DNA of 47,572 nucleotides from a virus, in IMG/VR virus record IMGVR_UViG_3300028908_000015, positions 1-47,572 of that record, one strand, 5' to 3'. The position numbers were made by a program, and so were the translations under genes. The notes under the pieces were generated by a model. It saw only the letters and a list, made by a program, of their open reading frames with translations, had not been told where the DNA came from and ran no database searches. Shown here in pieces: positions 23,601 through 32,385 of the stretch (the stretch's first letter is position 1; each line of letters starts with the position of its first letter).

Positions 23601-25521
23601 AGCCATTCGCAAACTGTTCCTCCTTTTGCGTTGTCCAATTTCCGTCCTCTACCCCAATGGCTTTCTCAGCCGCTGTCAGCTCAGCCTCACTCAAGTCTTT
23701 TCGAAAAACGTGACCAAGCTCATGAACCACATCTGAAAGCGCCGTGTTCTGAAACGCCCGAATGATGGTCTCTCCATCTTTCACAAATTCAATCGCGCCC
23801 CCTTCCCCTTTTTCCCCGGGGCGCATGACAAGCTTGTGATCCTTGGCAAACTGCTCTTTGGTCCGATTGGTCGCCCTGGCCCGAGCTTCCAGGATCTTAT
23901 CAACCGCTTTAGCCTGCTTCTTCGGTAGCACCGAACGCACCGATGCCATAAAATCCCCGTAGTATTCACCCTCCTCTCGGGCCACCGTAAGATCCCGATC
24001 GACCATTTCATCGATGCTTTCCTCGGACCCCGATGCCACTACCTGATCAAACTCCTGATCGTTTATGGGAGACTCTTCCCAATCCAGCTCCTGCTTTGCG
24101 CGTTCCACGGGGGTGATAGGGACAGCGGGTTGCTGTGTCCCGGTATCATCCACAACACCCGCTGCCCCTTGAGGTGGGGAAGGAGCCGCCGATTCCACAT
24201 CCACCTCTGCCCCGGTAGCGTCCCGTAATTCCGTTTCCACAGGCGCCTGTTCCGTTTCCGAAATCGTCGCTTGCATCTGTGCCGTTTCTGAAACTTGTCT
24301 CTCCGCAGCTTTTCGCACCATCGTTTTAGCAGTCGCCCCAACGGTGTGCCCCGCCAAGCCGATACCCCGAGTAGCCCCGCCCATGATAATCATGGATGGT
24401 AAGATATGCTGCGCCTGTTGTAGCGTTTCTTTTCCAATCTGCTCTATGGTTTTGACATCCAGATTGGTATTCTCTCGAAGCTCGTTCGTAAGTTCCCGGG
24501 CATAATTTGCGCCCAGTTCCTGGGCAAAATTTTGGGTGAGTTCAACCGCTGTCTCCTCCACGCCGGTCTTAACCGCTCCGGCGCCAAGTTGAACAAGTTT
24601 TCCCATCAGCGTTTTCTCAAGATACTTCTTCGTAAAACCTTCCAGTACCTTGTTCGCCCCGGGTATCGCTTTAGCGAAGGTCCCCATCTGTAACTGCTCC
24701 AGCAACGCTTCAAGCGACCCGGTTACAATAGCAACCTTGTCTGCAGTCTCTGGATCTACCCCCTGTGCCTGCATGCTAAGAGAATGTACGCCTATCGCGG
24801 CTGTGCCATAAGTGGTTAAAAAACCAGTCCCAATCGCGGCTACCGCAGCCCCGATTGGTCCAGATATCATGGCACCGCCCAAAGCCCCTGTCGCCGCCCC
24901 TATCGCGGCTTCCTGGGACCCCGCCTGCCCATACGTATATCCTAAAGAACCAAGAATACTTCCCAGTCCTTCGGAGATATCTGTCATCCAGCCTTTTTTT
25001 ACGTTCTCGGGTACTTTTTCAGACCCTTCCATCGGCGCCTGTGACGCGATAAAAGCCTGCAATGCCTCCTGTTTTGCCTTGTTATCCCCTGAAGCCATTG
25101 CATAAGTGTAGGCCCTGCCCGCTTCCAACATCTTGATATTGGAGTTAATTGAGTGCTTAAAATTCTTCGCGTGATACTCAACTGCTTCAAGGAGGGAATA
25201 GTCTTGTGGGGCGTCCTCGGGCTTCAAGTCCATTAAAGGCCCGATCTTGGAAGGGTCCTTTTCCCCCGTAAGCGACATATACGCCAACGCTTTTGCGGCG
25301 TTGTTCTGCGCTTCTTCGGAGTTCCAACTGGTGTAAGTGCCCTTTGAAGTAGGCACTTGATCCGGCATTTTATCTTTAAGGGAAGTGTCTTGCCAGGCGA
25401 ACTGAGGCTCATCTTTAGGAATCTCTGCTATGAGAGAATCCAGATCATCCCCTTGTGGGGGTTCTTTCGGGATGTCGGCAATTACTGACCCGAGATCTTC
25501 TGTACTGTACGCGTCTTCCAT
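20668..25521 (-). CDS. Large ejection protein with HELGH metallopeptidase-like segment
   Basis: A 1617-residue protein in the place of T7 gp16. The N-terminus has two copies of a DLxSxIAxIPKxEP motif, then a Gly/Ala-rich hydrophobic stretch (about 195-245), long helices and Lys/Arg-rich parts. H600-E601-L-G-H604 within VVHELGHVFR, with a downstream ANGFTEYL segment near 640, forms a zincin-like zinc site. The rest is mostly helical. Such polyvalent large proteins enter the cell with the DNA in T7-like phages. The zinc motif may serve to open the cell wall, or may act inside the cell; that is inference. It overlaps the 793-residue gene by 40 bases. Confidence 0.82.
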   Translation of the reverse strand: MEDAYSTEDLGSVIADIPKEPPQGDDLDSLIAEIPKDEPQFAWQDTSLKDKMPDQVPTSKGTYTSWNSEEAQNNAAKALAYMSLTGEKDPSKIGPLMDLKPEDAPQDYSLLEAVEYHAKNFKHSINSNIKMLEAGRAYTYAMASGDNKAKQEALQAFIASQAPMEGSEKVPENVKKGWMTDISEGLGSILGSLGYTYGQAGSQEAAIGAATGALGGAMISGPIGAAVAAIGTGFLTTYGTAAIGVHSLSMQAQGVDPETADKVAIVTGSLEALLEQLQMGTFAKAIPGANKVLEGFTKKYLEKTLMGKLVQLGAGAVKTGVEETAVELTQNFAQELGANYARELTNELRENTNLDVKTIEQIGKETLQQAQHILPSMIIMGGATRGIGLAGHTVGATAKTMVRKAAERQVSETAQMQATISETEQAPVETELRDATGAEVDVESAAPSPPQGAAGVVDDTGTQQPAVPITPVERAKQELDWEESPINDQEFDQVVASGSEESIDEMVDRDLTVAREEGEYYGDFMASVRSVLPKKQAKAVDKILEARARATNRTKEQFAKDHKLVMRPGEKGEGGAIEFVKDGETIIRAFQNTALSDVVHELGHVFRKDLSEAELTAAEKAIGVEDGNWTTQKEEQFANGFTEYLATGDAPTKGLRTVFEKLKTWLGNVVTALKGERIPLSPEMEQFYAEMLTNQRDKAYQHVIAQAQAETEQTLYAPRKKSVKTQSREATGQTPTRAGKYVDEYVAFKEGLKRRAADARAAMRAGNKEGYAKAKAEYKAMVRRARNRSAQTKSRAKMRDRITKLVKRQKVKKQSGKPKGKFTASFQEQADNLIRIMNMPVKEAKALAKKMAAEIPLDYGTWYDKLERQVLETRANMPNMDETALRALHDDLQTFFDYGQELRAQELADSMRRIEDAKRKIKASLDSVARRKGLDPRERGAYENRVNAFRKAWDKLLLNTLYDFTGLMEKIDMGLRDAIGEGAARTFTELIDAQVGSRKGMRDKSRQIMLEAAKIYGFAGKDEETRIGLAKRYFWKEERAGKKQILTVDVIDKEGNATGERITLNLTHAELRNLWMELQDPEVEKVWKDIGLTEEHKRVILGHLNEKDLEFIKTQLSIYDQYYDEINEVYRYIYGTNLERRKNYSPILRDITKLSAENVVDDLLAQLRPVEYRGVGAGSLKSRVSSTAVTQPRSDIGKFNFYVRQMEHFKAFAPKMREVNMVFRDKEIQKAIKNTYGDEFYTVLDKLLGNIIKGGTSVDYENWLNRAARTIRANLARGMVGMKPLAMVKQLTSAVGYVSEMPVTDFMDGLAEFLKDPKKHMQELYELSDFIKTRGETIDRDIAALYKTSEFGGIISKRLPSSFNNVVMMFVKAGDVGAIYAGGYSYYRYLVKNGMSKAEAIRKMEIVTRQTQQSSDLTNLSMAQQGPEFLQLFTMFTTSPRQYAQKTMLALEAAINKRMTPQEAAKQFIVYAVALPVLFQIASQVGSTDDEALRSYLKAILTSPLKMIPLVGQMADFLGSLIIEKTDYGRSMGDIPIFSPAGETAKGLKKLTKDDISYEDIMRALRQVAAFTEYAGIPGRQAVNVAIGLSDIGQGEAARGALELGGVSPYSAARRVK

Positions 25522-27863
25522 TCGGAAAAGCCCTTTGCTTTCATGGCTCTGTTAATGAGCCTCATCCGGTCTGCTTCCGGCATCTTATCGATATTAGGGT
25601 TGCCTTCTCTTAACGCCTGCCAAGCTAATAGCTGATCTGTATTAAGCTTGCTGCCGAACGTTTTAAGACCTTCAGGCACCGTATTTAACGCCCATTCCTC
25701 AACCGTTTTTGGGGCGCCTTTGGCTATGGGGGATTGTGCAGGCCCCGGCTTTGTCGTTTTCATAACTCCTGACACCCCCGGCGCATTTACCGGCTCAGCC
25801 CCTTTAGGCACCCACTGATATCCACTTTGCTGTTCCGGCGTCTCCGTGAATTTTTTTATAGCCTGCACCCCTCTAAAAAGTTGTGTGATAGGTAATGGGG
25901 ATATCGCCGTACCAGGGCTTTGAGAGAACAAATAGCTCTTTACCGCATCTACATACCTTCCAAACAGCCCTTGTTTTACATCCTGTCTTTGCAAGAAATA
26001 TTCCTTATACCAATCGAGGCTTGTCTTATTTTTATTCTCTGGCAGTGCTAACCACGTTCTTGCTTGCTCAACCAGCGATTGAACAAGCAGTTCATTTTTG
26101 CCCTTATCCGGGATCTGCTGCCATCTCGGATCTTTTTCTATCCGTTCTCTGACATCATCCGGGGCTAAATTCTTAAAATACACCTGCCCTTCTTCAGACG
26201 ACGGATCATAGATAAAATCTTTTGAAGTAACAAACTTACCCAACATGGTTTTAAGCTCTTTTAACTTACGCGGGTCTTGCTTTGTTACCCCTCCCCAAGC
26301 GTTCTTTCTTATCTTCTCCCACTGCCCGATATTTATTTTTCCAGCCGCCAAGTCCTCATAGACCTGGTTTTTAAATTGTTCTGTATTACCCATCGTCTCT
26401 GCCATAGACATAAGCTGAGTATAGCGCAGGTTTTGTTCGAGCTTTTGCTGTTTCGTTTCAATACCTTCGAGTTTTGCGTGTACCGTATTCCCAATTCCAT
26501 ACGCAAATTTAATTCTATCCGCGTCCCCTGACTTCATAGCTTCGTTTACCAAAGCGTCAAGCTCCTCGGTTGATTTTGCTTGCGTTGCTTTTGCTATAAA
26601 GTCTCCTTTCCATTTATTATTCATCAAGGTGTCTTTATTCTTAGACAGCGAAAGTAACTCTCCGTCTACAAAATCTCGCACTTCTGTAAGCGTCTCAAAA
26701 GATTTTACCCCTATCTTCCTTTCTCCGACGCCGAGCTGTAACGTGTCAAACATCGCTTTTGCTGAGTCATACCCTTTTCGGTACATCTCCCCTTTCAGCG
26801 CGTCCTTGATATTATCGATCACAACGGATCGCGCCTTGACAGGATCATCCGGGAACGCCTGATACACTTGGCCAATGTACGCATTGATGTCACCGAACCC
26901 GGCTCGACCGGCAATCAGCCCCTGCAAAATAACGGAAGACCCGGCAAACTCCAATCGCTTCTGATACGCAGCAAGCGCCTTCTTTTGCTCTGTCTCCTGC
27001 TCTTTCGCCAGGGCCTTATGGCTCTGCTGCAATTTGGAAGATAACGCAACCTCGGCTGTTTCTGGCAGGCTATCGCGCCGTTCCTGAAAATATCCGTTCG
27101 CCGCCTCCCACGCCTCCATTGGGGTTTTTCCCTGCATTCTGGACATGTCGATTATCTTGTCCAAGGCAAACCCCATTCCTTCCGTGAGAACCTTCGCCCG
27201 CTGCACCGGGTCTTGAAAAGAGTTGGCGTGATTGACCCATTCTCCCCAGGCGGTATTAGGGTCTTTTTCAAACCCCTTCAACAGCATCTGCCCTTCTACA
27301 GCTTTTGCCTGCTGCTCAGCCACCTTCATCTGCTTTGCGCGGTGCAAGGAAGCTCGACCAAGCTCATTACTGTAGGCTTTTTCAATCCGCAGCATCGCTT
27401 TTTGCCGCGCCCGAGGACTGAGATTGGCTAAGACTTCTGTCTTTTTCCGATACAGCGCCTTCTGATAATCGTCAAAACCATCTACCGCCTCCTTTCCTTC
27501 GGTCTGAAAATAGCCTTTTACCGGTTTACCCTGCGGGTCTTTTGTACCGAACGAGAGCTTATCTGCCTCATTCCCGAAAGCCGCAACCGCGTAAGTGCTA
27601 TCTACCTGAGCTTGACGATCCTGAAAATCAAAAGCCGCTTTAGCAAACACCGCCGCAAACTGAGACGCGGATTTAATCGTCGTATCAACCGGTTGCTGAG
27701 GAACCGGAGTAGGCGTGTATCTTACATCCGCTCCCCTGATATTAAGTCGAGGCGCCTGAAAGCCCCTCGCAGCGCCGGAAGAAACTGTTATAGGCCGGAC
27801 CCCGCCACCAATTCCTCCGGTATTTACCCCTTGCGAGGCCAGCTTGAAATTTAACTTGGGCAT
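25482..27863 (-). CDS. Ejection (internal virion) protein, gp15-like
   Basis: A 793-residue mostly helical protein with no enzymatic motif, rich in Lys, Glu, Ala and Gln (RARQKAMLRIEKAYSNELGR, KALAKEQETEQKKALAAYQK). Position between a gp14-like and a gp16-like protein points to a T7 gp15-type core protein that forms part of the ejection tube. The N-terminus starts MPKLNFKLASQGVNTGGIGG. It begins 3 bases after the gp14-like stop. Confidence 0.8.
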   Translation of the reverse strand: MPKLNFKLASQGVNTGGIGGGVRPITVSSGAARGFQAPRLNIRGADVRYTPTPVPQQPVDTTIKSASQFAAVFAKAAFDFQDRQAQVDSTYAVAAFGNEADKLSFGTKDPQGKPVKGYFQTEGKEAVDGFDDYQKALYRKKTEVLANLSPRARQKAMLRIEKAYSNELGRASLHRAKQMKVAEQQAKAVEGQMLLKGFEKDPNTAWGEWVNHANSFQDPVQRAKVLTEGMGFALDKIIDMSRMQGKTPMEAWEAANGYFQERRDSLPETAEVALSSKLQQSHKALAKEQETEQKKALAAYQKRLEFAGSSVILQGLIAGRAGFGDINAYIGQVYQAFPDDPVKARSVVIDNIKDALKGEMYRKGYDSAKAMFDTLQLGVGERKIGVKSFETLTEVRDFVDGELLSLSKNKDTLMNNKWKGDFIAKATQAKSTEELDALVNEAMKSGDADRIKFAYGIGNTVHAKLEGIETKQQKLEQNLRYTQLMSMAETMGNTEQFKNQVYEDLAAGKINIGQWEKIRKNAWGGVTKQDPRKLKELKTMLGKFVTSKDFIYDPSSEEGQVYFKNLAPDDVRERIEKDPRWQQIPDKGKNELLVQSLVEQARTWLALPENKNKTSLDWYKEYFLQRQDVKQGLFGRYVDAVKSYLFSQSPGTAISPLPITQLFRGVQAIKKFTETPEQQSGYQWVPKGAEPVNAPGVSGVMKTTKPGPAQSPIAKGAPKTVEEWALNTVPEGLKTFGSKLNTDQLLAWQALREGNPNIDKMPEADRMRLINRAMKAKGFSEWKTRTVQKISGQ

Positions 27864-27866
27864 TTT

Positions 27867-28772
27867 TTACCTCGGTGTATTGTAACCCACATAGCTCGGA
27901 TCATACATGGTTCCCTGATCTGAGGCTAACAGACTTGTCCCAGGCTGTGTTACACTCGGAACTTTATTAGCGTAATACGCGCTCACGGCTTGCCCCATAG
28001 AACTGAACAACCCCTGAGTAAGCGCATTTGTATTTTGCTGCTGTGCCGCGCTTAAACCAAACTTGGCCCCATACAAATCCGACTGAAGCTTATAAAGCGC
28101 GGATGTCGTTTCGGCTCTCCCTGATATGAAAGCGTTAGACAACTGCCCTATCGCTGAAAGCTGTGCATTGGCCGACGCTACCGCTGCCCCAAGCTGTCCC
28201 TCGTAGATATACTTTTGCGCTGTAACTTCTCCCTCCCAGAGATTTTGAGCACGTTTGTTCATAATATCCGCAGCACGAATATCAGCGTTATGCCGCACAA
28301 CAAACGCATCAAGCTCTTCCTGTGTCTTCTGAGAAACAAGCACATCGTAATTCGAGCCTTCGTTTATCACCGTACCCGAAGCCGCCTGATTCGCTATGAT
28401 GGCGCCCCTCTCTTGCTCACGCTGCTGCTCAAGAAGCTTAAGATCGAGATCCATCGCTTCCCAATTAAGCGCGAGATCTTCCTCCAACAGAAGATCGTTA
28501 TACGCTGTAGCGGCTTGCACGATCTGCGCGTTATATTCCGCCGCTCCAGCGATAGCCGAAGATTGCACTTTTCCAGCCGCGAGCGCCATCTGAGCATTTA
28601 CCATAGCAAGCTCATTACGGGCCGCTATGTTACCCAGGGTAGTATTAAACCCCATGTTGGCATTATACGTTGCCCACTGAGATTGCTGCCCTATAGAGGC
28701 ATTTCTCTGTGAATACTCGCTTATAGAACTTATCAGCGAAATCGCCGCAGGTATCGCCATCCACCAACCCAT
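27867..28772 (-). CDS. Ejection protein, gp14-like
   Basis: A 301-residue protein with a hydrophobic start (MGWWMAIPAAISLISSISEY) followed by long Ala/Gln/Asn-rich helices. This layout matches the T7 gp14 type, which inserts in the outer membrane to begin DNA passage. It follows the nozzle gene by 9 bases and precedes the two larger ejection proteins. Confidence 0.78.
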   Translation of the reverse strand: MGWWMAIPAAISLISSISEYSQRNASIGQQSQWATYNANMGFNTTLGNIAARNELAMVNAQMALAAGKVQSSAIAGAAEYNAQIVQAATAYNDLLLEEDLALNWEAMDLDLKLLEQQREQERGAIIANQAASGTVINEGSNYDVLVSQKTQEELDAFVVRHNADIRAADIMNKRAQNLWEGEVTAQKYIYEGQLGAAVASANAQLSAIGQLSNAFISGRAETTSALYKLQSDLYGAKFGLSAAQQQNTNALTQGLFSSMGQAVSAYYANKVPSVTQPGTSLLASDQGTMYDPSYVGYNTPR

Positions 28773-28781
28773 AATGACTCC

Positions 28782-30623
28782 TTACTCGTTTACTTCTATG
28801 ATGTCTACAACCCCGCGAACGGTTAATGGCAACGGTTGTTTCTGCCTTATAAAATACCTTATCTCCCTATCGTAGCCCCTTGGGAAATCATAAGATACAA
28901 CTCCGGTATACAAAGGTACCGGTTGTCCCGTTAAATCACTGGGGACCCGGAAAGCTCTTTCTTCTTCGTACTCTCCATCTTCACTATCGTACCGGCCAAT
29001 AAAAACGCCAAGACTATTATAAAAATCGATGTTCAAATACAATATCCGTTGCTCTCTTGTTACCGAAACCCCATCATTACTCGGCACCATATCAAGCAAA
29101 GGCCAAACTTCAGAAACGTAGCCCAAGCCAACAATAACATGCGAATATTCAGCGTTTAGCGCTATCTCTCCATTATTCACCAGCTTTTGTGGGTGTACGG
29201 TTCCGTCCGCAAGCACATCCACAAGCATCCCTTCCAAATAATCCAAGCCTGAAAGCTTTGTTATCGGGGGACCATTATATTCCGAAAAGGCGTCCATGAA
29301 GTATCCATCGGCGGCTTCATTTCCGTAAAAAGTGGTCTCCATCTTTTCGACGTAAAACTTGGTCTCTACCCCAATATTTCGCTGAACAATGAACCACACT
29401 TCATCTTCGCGTGTATCTCCCGGAATAACCGCTACGCTCCTGAAGCTCCCTACCGTCGTGTGCTGATGCCAACCTACAACCTTGTGCTGCCGCTGATAGG
29501 TCAAAGCGATTATCGCCCCATCCTCTCTAACGCACCACACTATATTGTCCGGCGTCTGCTGAAAGGCCCAGTCTACAATCGAATAGTCGTCTGTCATGTG
29601 CGGCGCAAGTACCGTCAAATCATTAGACTTGAACCCATCGTACGCATAATCATACACGAACTCGTTCACGCTTCTGCCGTGCGCCGCAAGAAACAACGTG
29701 GTGAAATTGATAACCTGCGGCTTCAACCGCTCCGAACCAATGTTGGTCTGCCGTTGGGCGAGGATATTCTTGGGCGTCAATGCAGGTTGAGTGGAACCAG
29801 TAACTGTCCATTCGTCTCCAAGAGTCCCCACATATAGCGCCCTTCCAGAAGCGATCCACTGGATCTTGTTCTGGGTCCCGGAATCGAGGGTGAACGTGAC
29901 CGCCATATCGTCTGTGAGATTAGCGTTGTCCACATGGAACGAGGAAAAATCCCCGGCCATCGACATCCATATTGTCTGGCGCCGGATCCGGTTCGCACCA
30001 AACACAAGGCGCTGCTGGTGAAATGTAACAACCTCCGGCCAGCCGTTTTCATCACTCCAATCATCCGGCTGATCTGTGAAAGTCACCGAAATCAACTCCC
30101 AGCAGTCGTGTGAATGCCGCTTGATAATGTGCGGGTTCAGACCCGATTGCGCGAAATACATCTCATCTGCAGATTGCGCCCAATCAAAATTTTTAATGTC
30201 CCACTCAGCCGGAAGCTTCAAAGAAACAATATCCCCCGCCGCTGGCGGAGGATCTATCGTAATCCCCTCGGGACACTCCGTGGGAGGCGGGTCAGGATAA
30301 ACCACAAGCCCATTATTCGCCCCGAACACCACCCTGGCAGAGCCGTCGATGTGCCGATAAAACACCATCACATAAGCCTGTGTCTCATCAAAAATGAAAG
30401 GCACAAGCCGTACCTCACCCGTCATGGTGTCCATGCCAATAGAGTTAAGATCGTAGATAAACCGGGTTCCCGATCTTCTGGCTACCGGCCCCTGAGTCTT
30501 GCACACCATATTCCGTAACTTATAGCACCCGTTACGATAACGGTTCAAATCAACGCGCATGTTCATACTGGGGCTCAGTTCCCCAGAAGTGAACGAGTGC
30601 TTAAGTCTGTATATTGCTGGCAT
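28782..30623 (-). CDS. Tail nozzle / stabilisation protein (tail tubular B-like)
   Basis: A 613-residue protein starting MPAIYRLKHSFTSGELSPSM and continuing DLNRYRNGCYKLRNM, then QGPVARRSGTRFIYD. This SGELSP...RY..G...L.N....P.G...R.GT.F pattern is the hallmark of podovirus tail nozzle/stabilisation proteins. It forms the tube below the adaptor ring. It follows the adaptor gene by 10 bases. Confidence 0.88.
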   Translation of the reverse strand: MPAIYRLKHSFTSGELSPSMNMRVDLNRYRNGCYKLRNMVCKTQGPVARRSGTRFIYDLNSIGMDTMTGEVRLVPFIFDETQAYVMVFYRHIDGSARVVFGANNGLVVYPDPPPTECPEGITIDPPPAAGDIVSLKLPAEWDIKNFDWAQSADEMYFAQSGLNPHIIKRHSHDCWELISVTFTDQPDDWSDENGWPEVVTFHQQRLVFGANRIRRQTIWMSMAGDFSSFHVDNANLTDDMAVTFTLDSGTQNKIQWIASGRALYVGTLGDEWTVTGSTQPALTPKNILAQRQTNIGSERLKPQVINFTTLFLAAHGRSVNEFVYDYAYDGFKSNDLTVLAPHMTDDYSIVDWAFQQTPDNIVWCVREDGAIIALTYQRQHKVVGWHQHTTVGSFRSVAVIPGDTREDEVWFIVQRNIGVETKFYVEKMETTFYGNEAADGYFMDAFSEYNGPPITKLSGLDYLEGMLVDVLADGTVHPQKLVNNGEIALNAEYSHVIVGLGYVSEVWPLLDMVPSNDGVSVTREQRILYLNIDFYNSLGVFIGRYDSEDGEYEEERAFRVPSDLTGQPVPLYTGVVSYDFPRGYDREIRYFIRQKQPLPLTVRGVVDIIEVNE

Positions 30624-30633
30624 AAAAATCCTG

Positions 30634-31242
30634 CTATGACCGCAAATTAGTGATTAAATCGAAATCGGGGAACACAAAAGTATCCCTTTCAGGATCTTCG
30701 TCCGCAGGCCTGTAATCGTTGCTCTGAGACGCATCGGCTTCCCATGCGTCCACTTCTTCTCGCATGTACTGTTCATAAAGCGCTTTTGTAGTAGACGAGC
30801 TTCTCGCAATAGAAGGCGCAAGCTTCACCGCAAGCAAGAGAGATAACAGGTAGGCAAAAGCGTCTGAAAACTGAGTGGGGGTTTCTACATTACGGGTATA
30901 ATATATCTGCGCCCCTTCTGTCACGCGACATATAAAGGCCCCGTTTAAAATATCCCACCATTGCTTACTACCACGGGGATACAAATCCCGAACGATCTTA
31001 CAATCGGCCGGGAGACCGAAGGCATAAGTGCCTTCTGGGGTGTCGATATCTTCAAGACGCTGAAGCTTCTTAAAGCCCCTCGCAAAACCCCAATCAAACT
31101 TGAAAAGCAAATAGTCTCTTACCAAGTCATAAAAAATTTCACATTGCTTTGCGCGTTTGTTGGATTCGCTAAAAGACCGGATAGGATCCGCACCCAAAGC
31201 CGCCAGCGCCATATTACAGATGTTGATTTTGCTATAAGCCAT
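30634..31242 (-). CDS. Tail adaptor (tail tubular A / gp11-like)
   Basis: A 202-residue protein with the adaptor pattern: INICNMALAALGADPIRSFS, then KRAKQCEIFYDLVRDYLLFK and W.FARGFKKL. This N-terminal NxALxxLG and the CxxxYDxxRD segment are typical of T7 gp11-like head-tail connector rings. It lies directly before the nozzle gene. Confidence 0.9.
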   Translation of the reverse strand: MAYSKINICNMALAALGADPIRSFSESNKRAKQCEIFYDLVRDYLLFKFDWGFARGFKKLQRLEDIDTPEGTYAFGLPADCKIVRDLYPRGSKQWWDILNGAFICRVTEGAQIYYTRNVETPTQFSDAFAYLLSLLLAVKLAPSIARSSSTTKALYEQYMREEVDAWEADASQSNDYRPADEDPERDTFVFPDFDLITNLRS

Positions 31243-31574
31243 CAGATCACCTGATCGAGTTTCTGCTTGGCTACCGCTTCCGTGGCCTCATCCAAGGCCC
31301 TGTAGCGGCAATCAAGCAGCATAGCAATTGTTTTTTCCTTGCCCCGGTTACGCGGATTCTTCCCGTACACATCACGAATATAATCTTTGAGCTCATCCAG
31401 ATCAAACTCTGCTTCAAGCAGCTCCTCTTCCCCGGCGGTGGCGAAATCGAGCTTATCCCCAACCTTACGAAAAAGAGGATGCTCTGCCTCCAGCTCCATA
31501 ACAGCTCCTTTGTCTACCGTGATGATCCGCCCGCCTTTTCGGATTTGACATGTTCTTTCACATACGTATTTCAT
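31242..31574 (-). CDS. Hypothetical virion-region protein
   Basis: A 110-residue protein starting MKYVCERTCQIRKGGRIITV and ending AKQKLDQVI, with an acidic middle (EEELLEAEFDLDELKDYI). It lies between the second cement protein and the tail adaptor, so it may be a head-completion or minor virion protein. Family not recognised. It overlaps the adaptor start by one base. Confidence 0.7.
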   Translation of the reverse strand: MKYVCERTCQIRKGGRIITVDKGAVMELEAEHPLFRKVGDKLDFATAGEEELLEAEFDLDELKDYIRDVYGKNPRNRGKEKTIAMLLDCRYRALDEATEAVAKQKLDQVI

Positions 31575-31583
31575 CAGAAGCTC

Positions 31584-31949
31584 CTATTCCAAAACTGCAA
31601 ATAGCGTGTACGCGCCCCCGGTAATATCCCCCACCAAACGGGCCTTTATGTACCGCGAAACATTACTTGGAAGCGTAAATTTTATCCCCTTCGCTGTGAT
31701 AGCGTTGGTACCAATGCCAATAGATACCGTGTGCCCTGAAAATGTGGCCCCATCAGGGGAATCCTGGATCTCCAAGTACCACCCGACTGTTGGTCCGAAC
31801 TCCAATCCCGCTCCCTGGACCAACATGGTAATCAGTTTCCCTCTCCCCACTCCGGGAGACCCTACAACCCAGTCATACCCGGCAAGATCCAACACTGGTG
31901 TCTCCTGATCGTAGGGAATGTCCTCAAAAAGAACCTCTTGATCTAACAT
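31584..31949 (-). CDS. Second Bbp16-like capsid cement protein
   Basis: A 121-residue protein related to its upstream neighbour at 32013-32360: both start with an MxxDxxxLFxD-type segment and both end in a strand ARYL-LAGNVTGG or SRYIKARLVGDITGG followed by a hydrophobic beta strand. This is the Bbp16 capsid-decoration pattern. The copies have diverged strongly, so the duplication is old. It sits behind a perfect hairpin at 31964-31995. Confidence 0.72.
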   Translation of the reverse strand: MLDQEVLFEDIPYDQETPVLDLAGYDWVVGSPGVGRGKLITMLVQGAGLEFGPTVGWYLEIQDSPDGATFSGHTVSIGIGTNAITAKGIKFTLPSNVSRYIKARLVGDITGGAYTLFAVLE

Positions 31950-31963
31950 GGTTTTCCCCTTGT

Positions 31964-31995
31964 TTCGGGGCGAAAGCCTCTGCTCTCGCCCCGAA
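31964..31995 (-). promoter_or_regulatory. Perfect hairpin between the two cement genes
   Basis: TTCGGGGCGA (31964-31973) and TCGCCCCGAA (31986-31995) form a 10-bp stem with a 12-base loop. On the minus-strand message it lies between the two cement genes, with no U-run after it. It may be an mRNA-stabilising or attenuating element that keeps capsid and cement message high. Confidence 0.65.
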
Positions 31996-32012
31996 TTTCA
32001 TGAACCGCTGTT

Positions 32013-32360
32013 TTATTTCGCGGACTGCGTTCCGGGCATCACAATACCCGCCGTCCAGGTCCCGCCGGTTACATTCCCTGCAAGATTCAGCCGCAGATAC
32101 CGCGCCACGTCCTGCGGAACCGTGAACTCCTGAGTCTTTCCAGCGAGGTCCCCAGTCCAGGTCCACAAAGCGCTGAAAGACGAACCGTCCGCGCTATCCG
32201 TAAGGGACAACCCAGTCATTCCGGTGGTGCCTTCGCTCACCGTAACCGAAATACGAAGGATCTCCCCCGGTCCGGCCCCAACAGCTTCCAGGTCCACATC
32301 GTTCGGAGTGCCTGCAACATCCAGGCCATCCGCAAACATTACAGCCTTATCGAAGATCAT
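32013..32360 (-). CDS. Bbp16-family capsid cement protein
   Basis: A 115-residue protein starting MIFDKAVMFADGLDVAGTPN and ending GGTWTAGIVMPGTQSAK, with PQDVARYLRLNLAGNVTGGT. This fits the Bbp16 capsid decoration family of Bordetella phage BPP-1, which follows the major capsid gene there as here. It should bind the outside of the capsid. It begins 25 bases after the capsid stop. Confidence 0.85.
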   Translation of the reverse strand: MIFDKAVMFADGLDVAGTPNDVDLEAVGAGPGEILRISVTVSEGTTGMTGLSLTDSADGSSFSALWTWTGDLAGKTQEFTVPQDVARYLRLNLAGNVTGGTWTAGIVMPGTQSAK

Positions 32361-32385
32361 CTCGAACTCCTTCTTGTTCTTTGGT

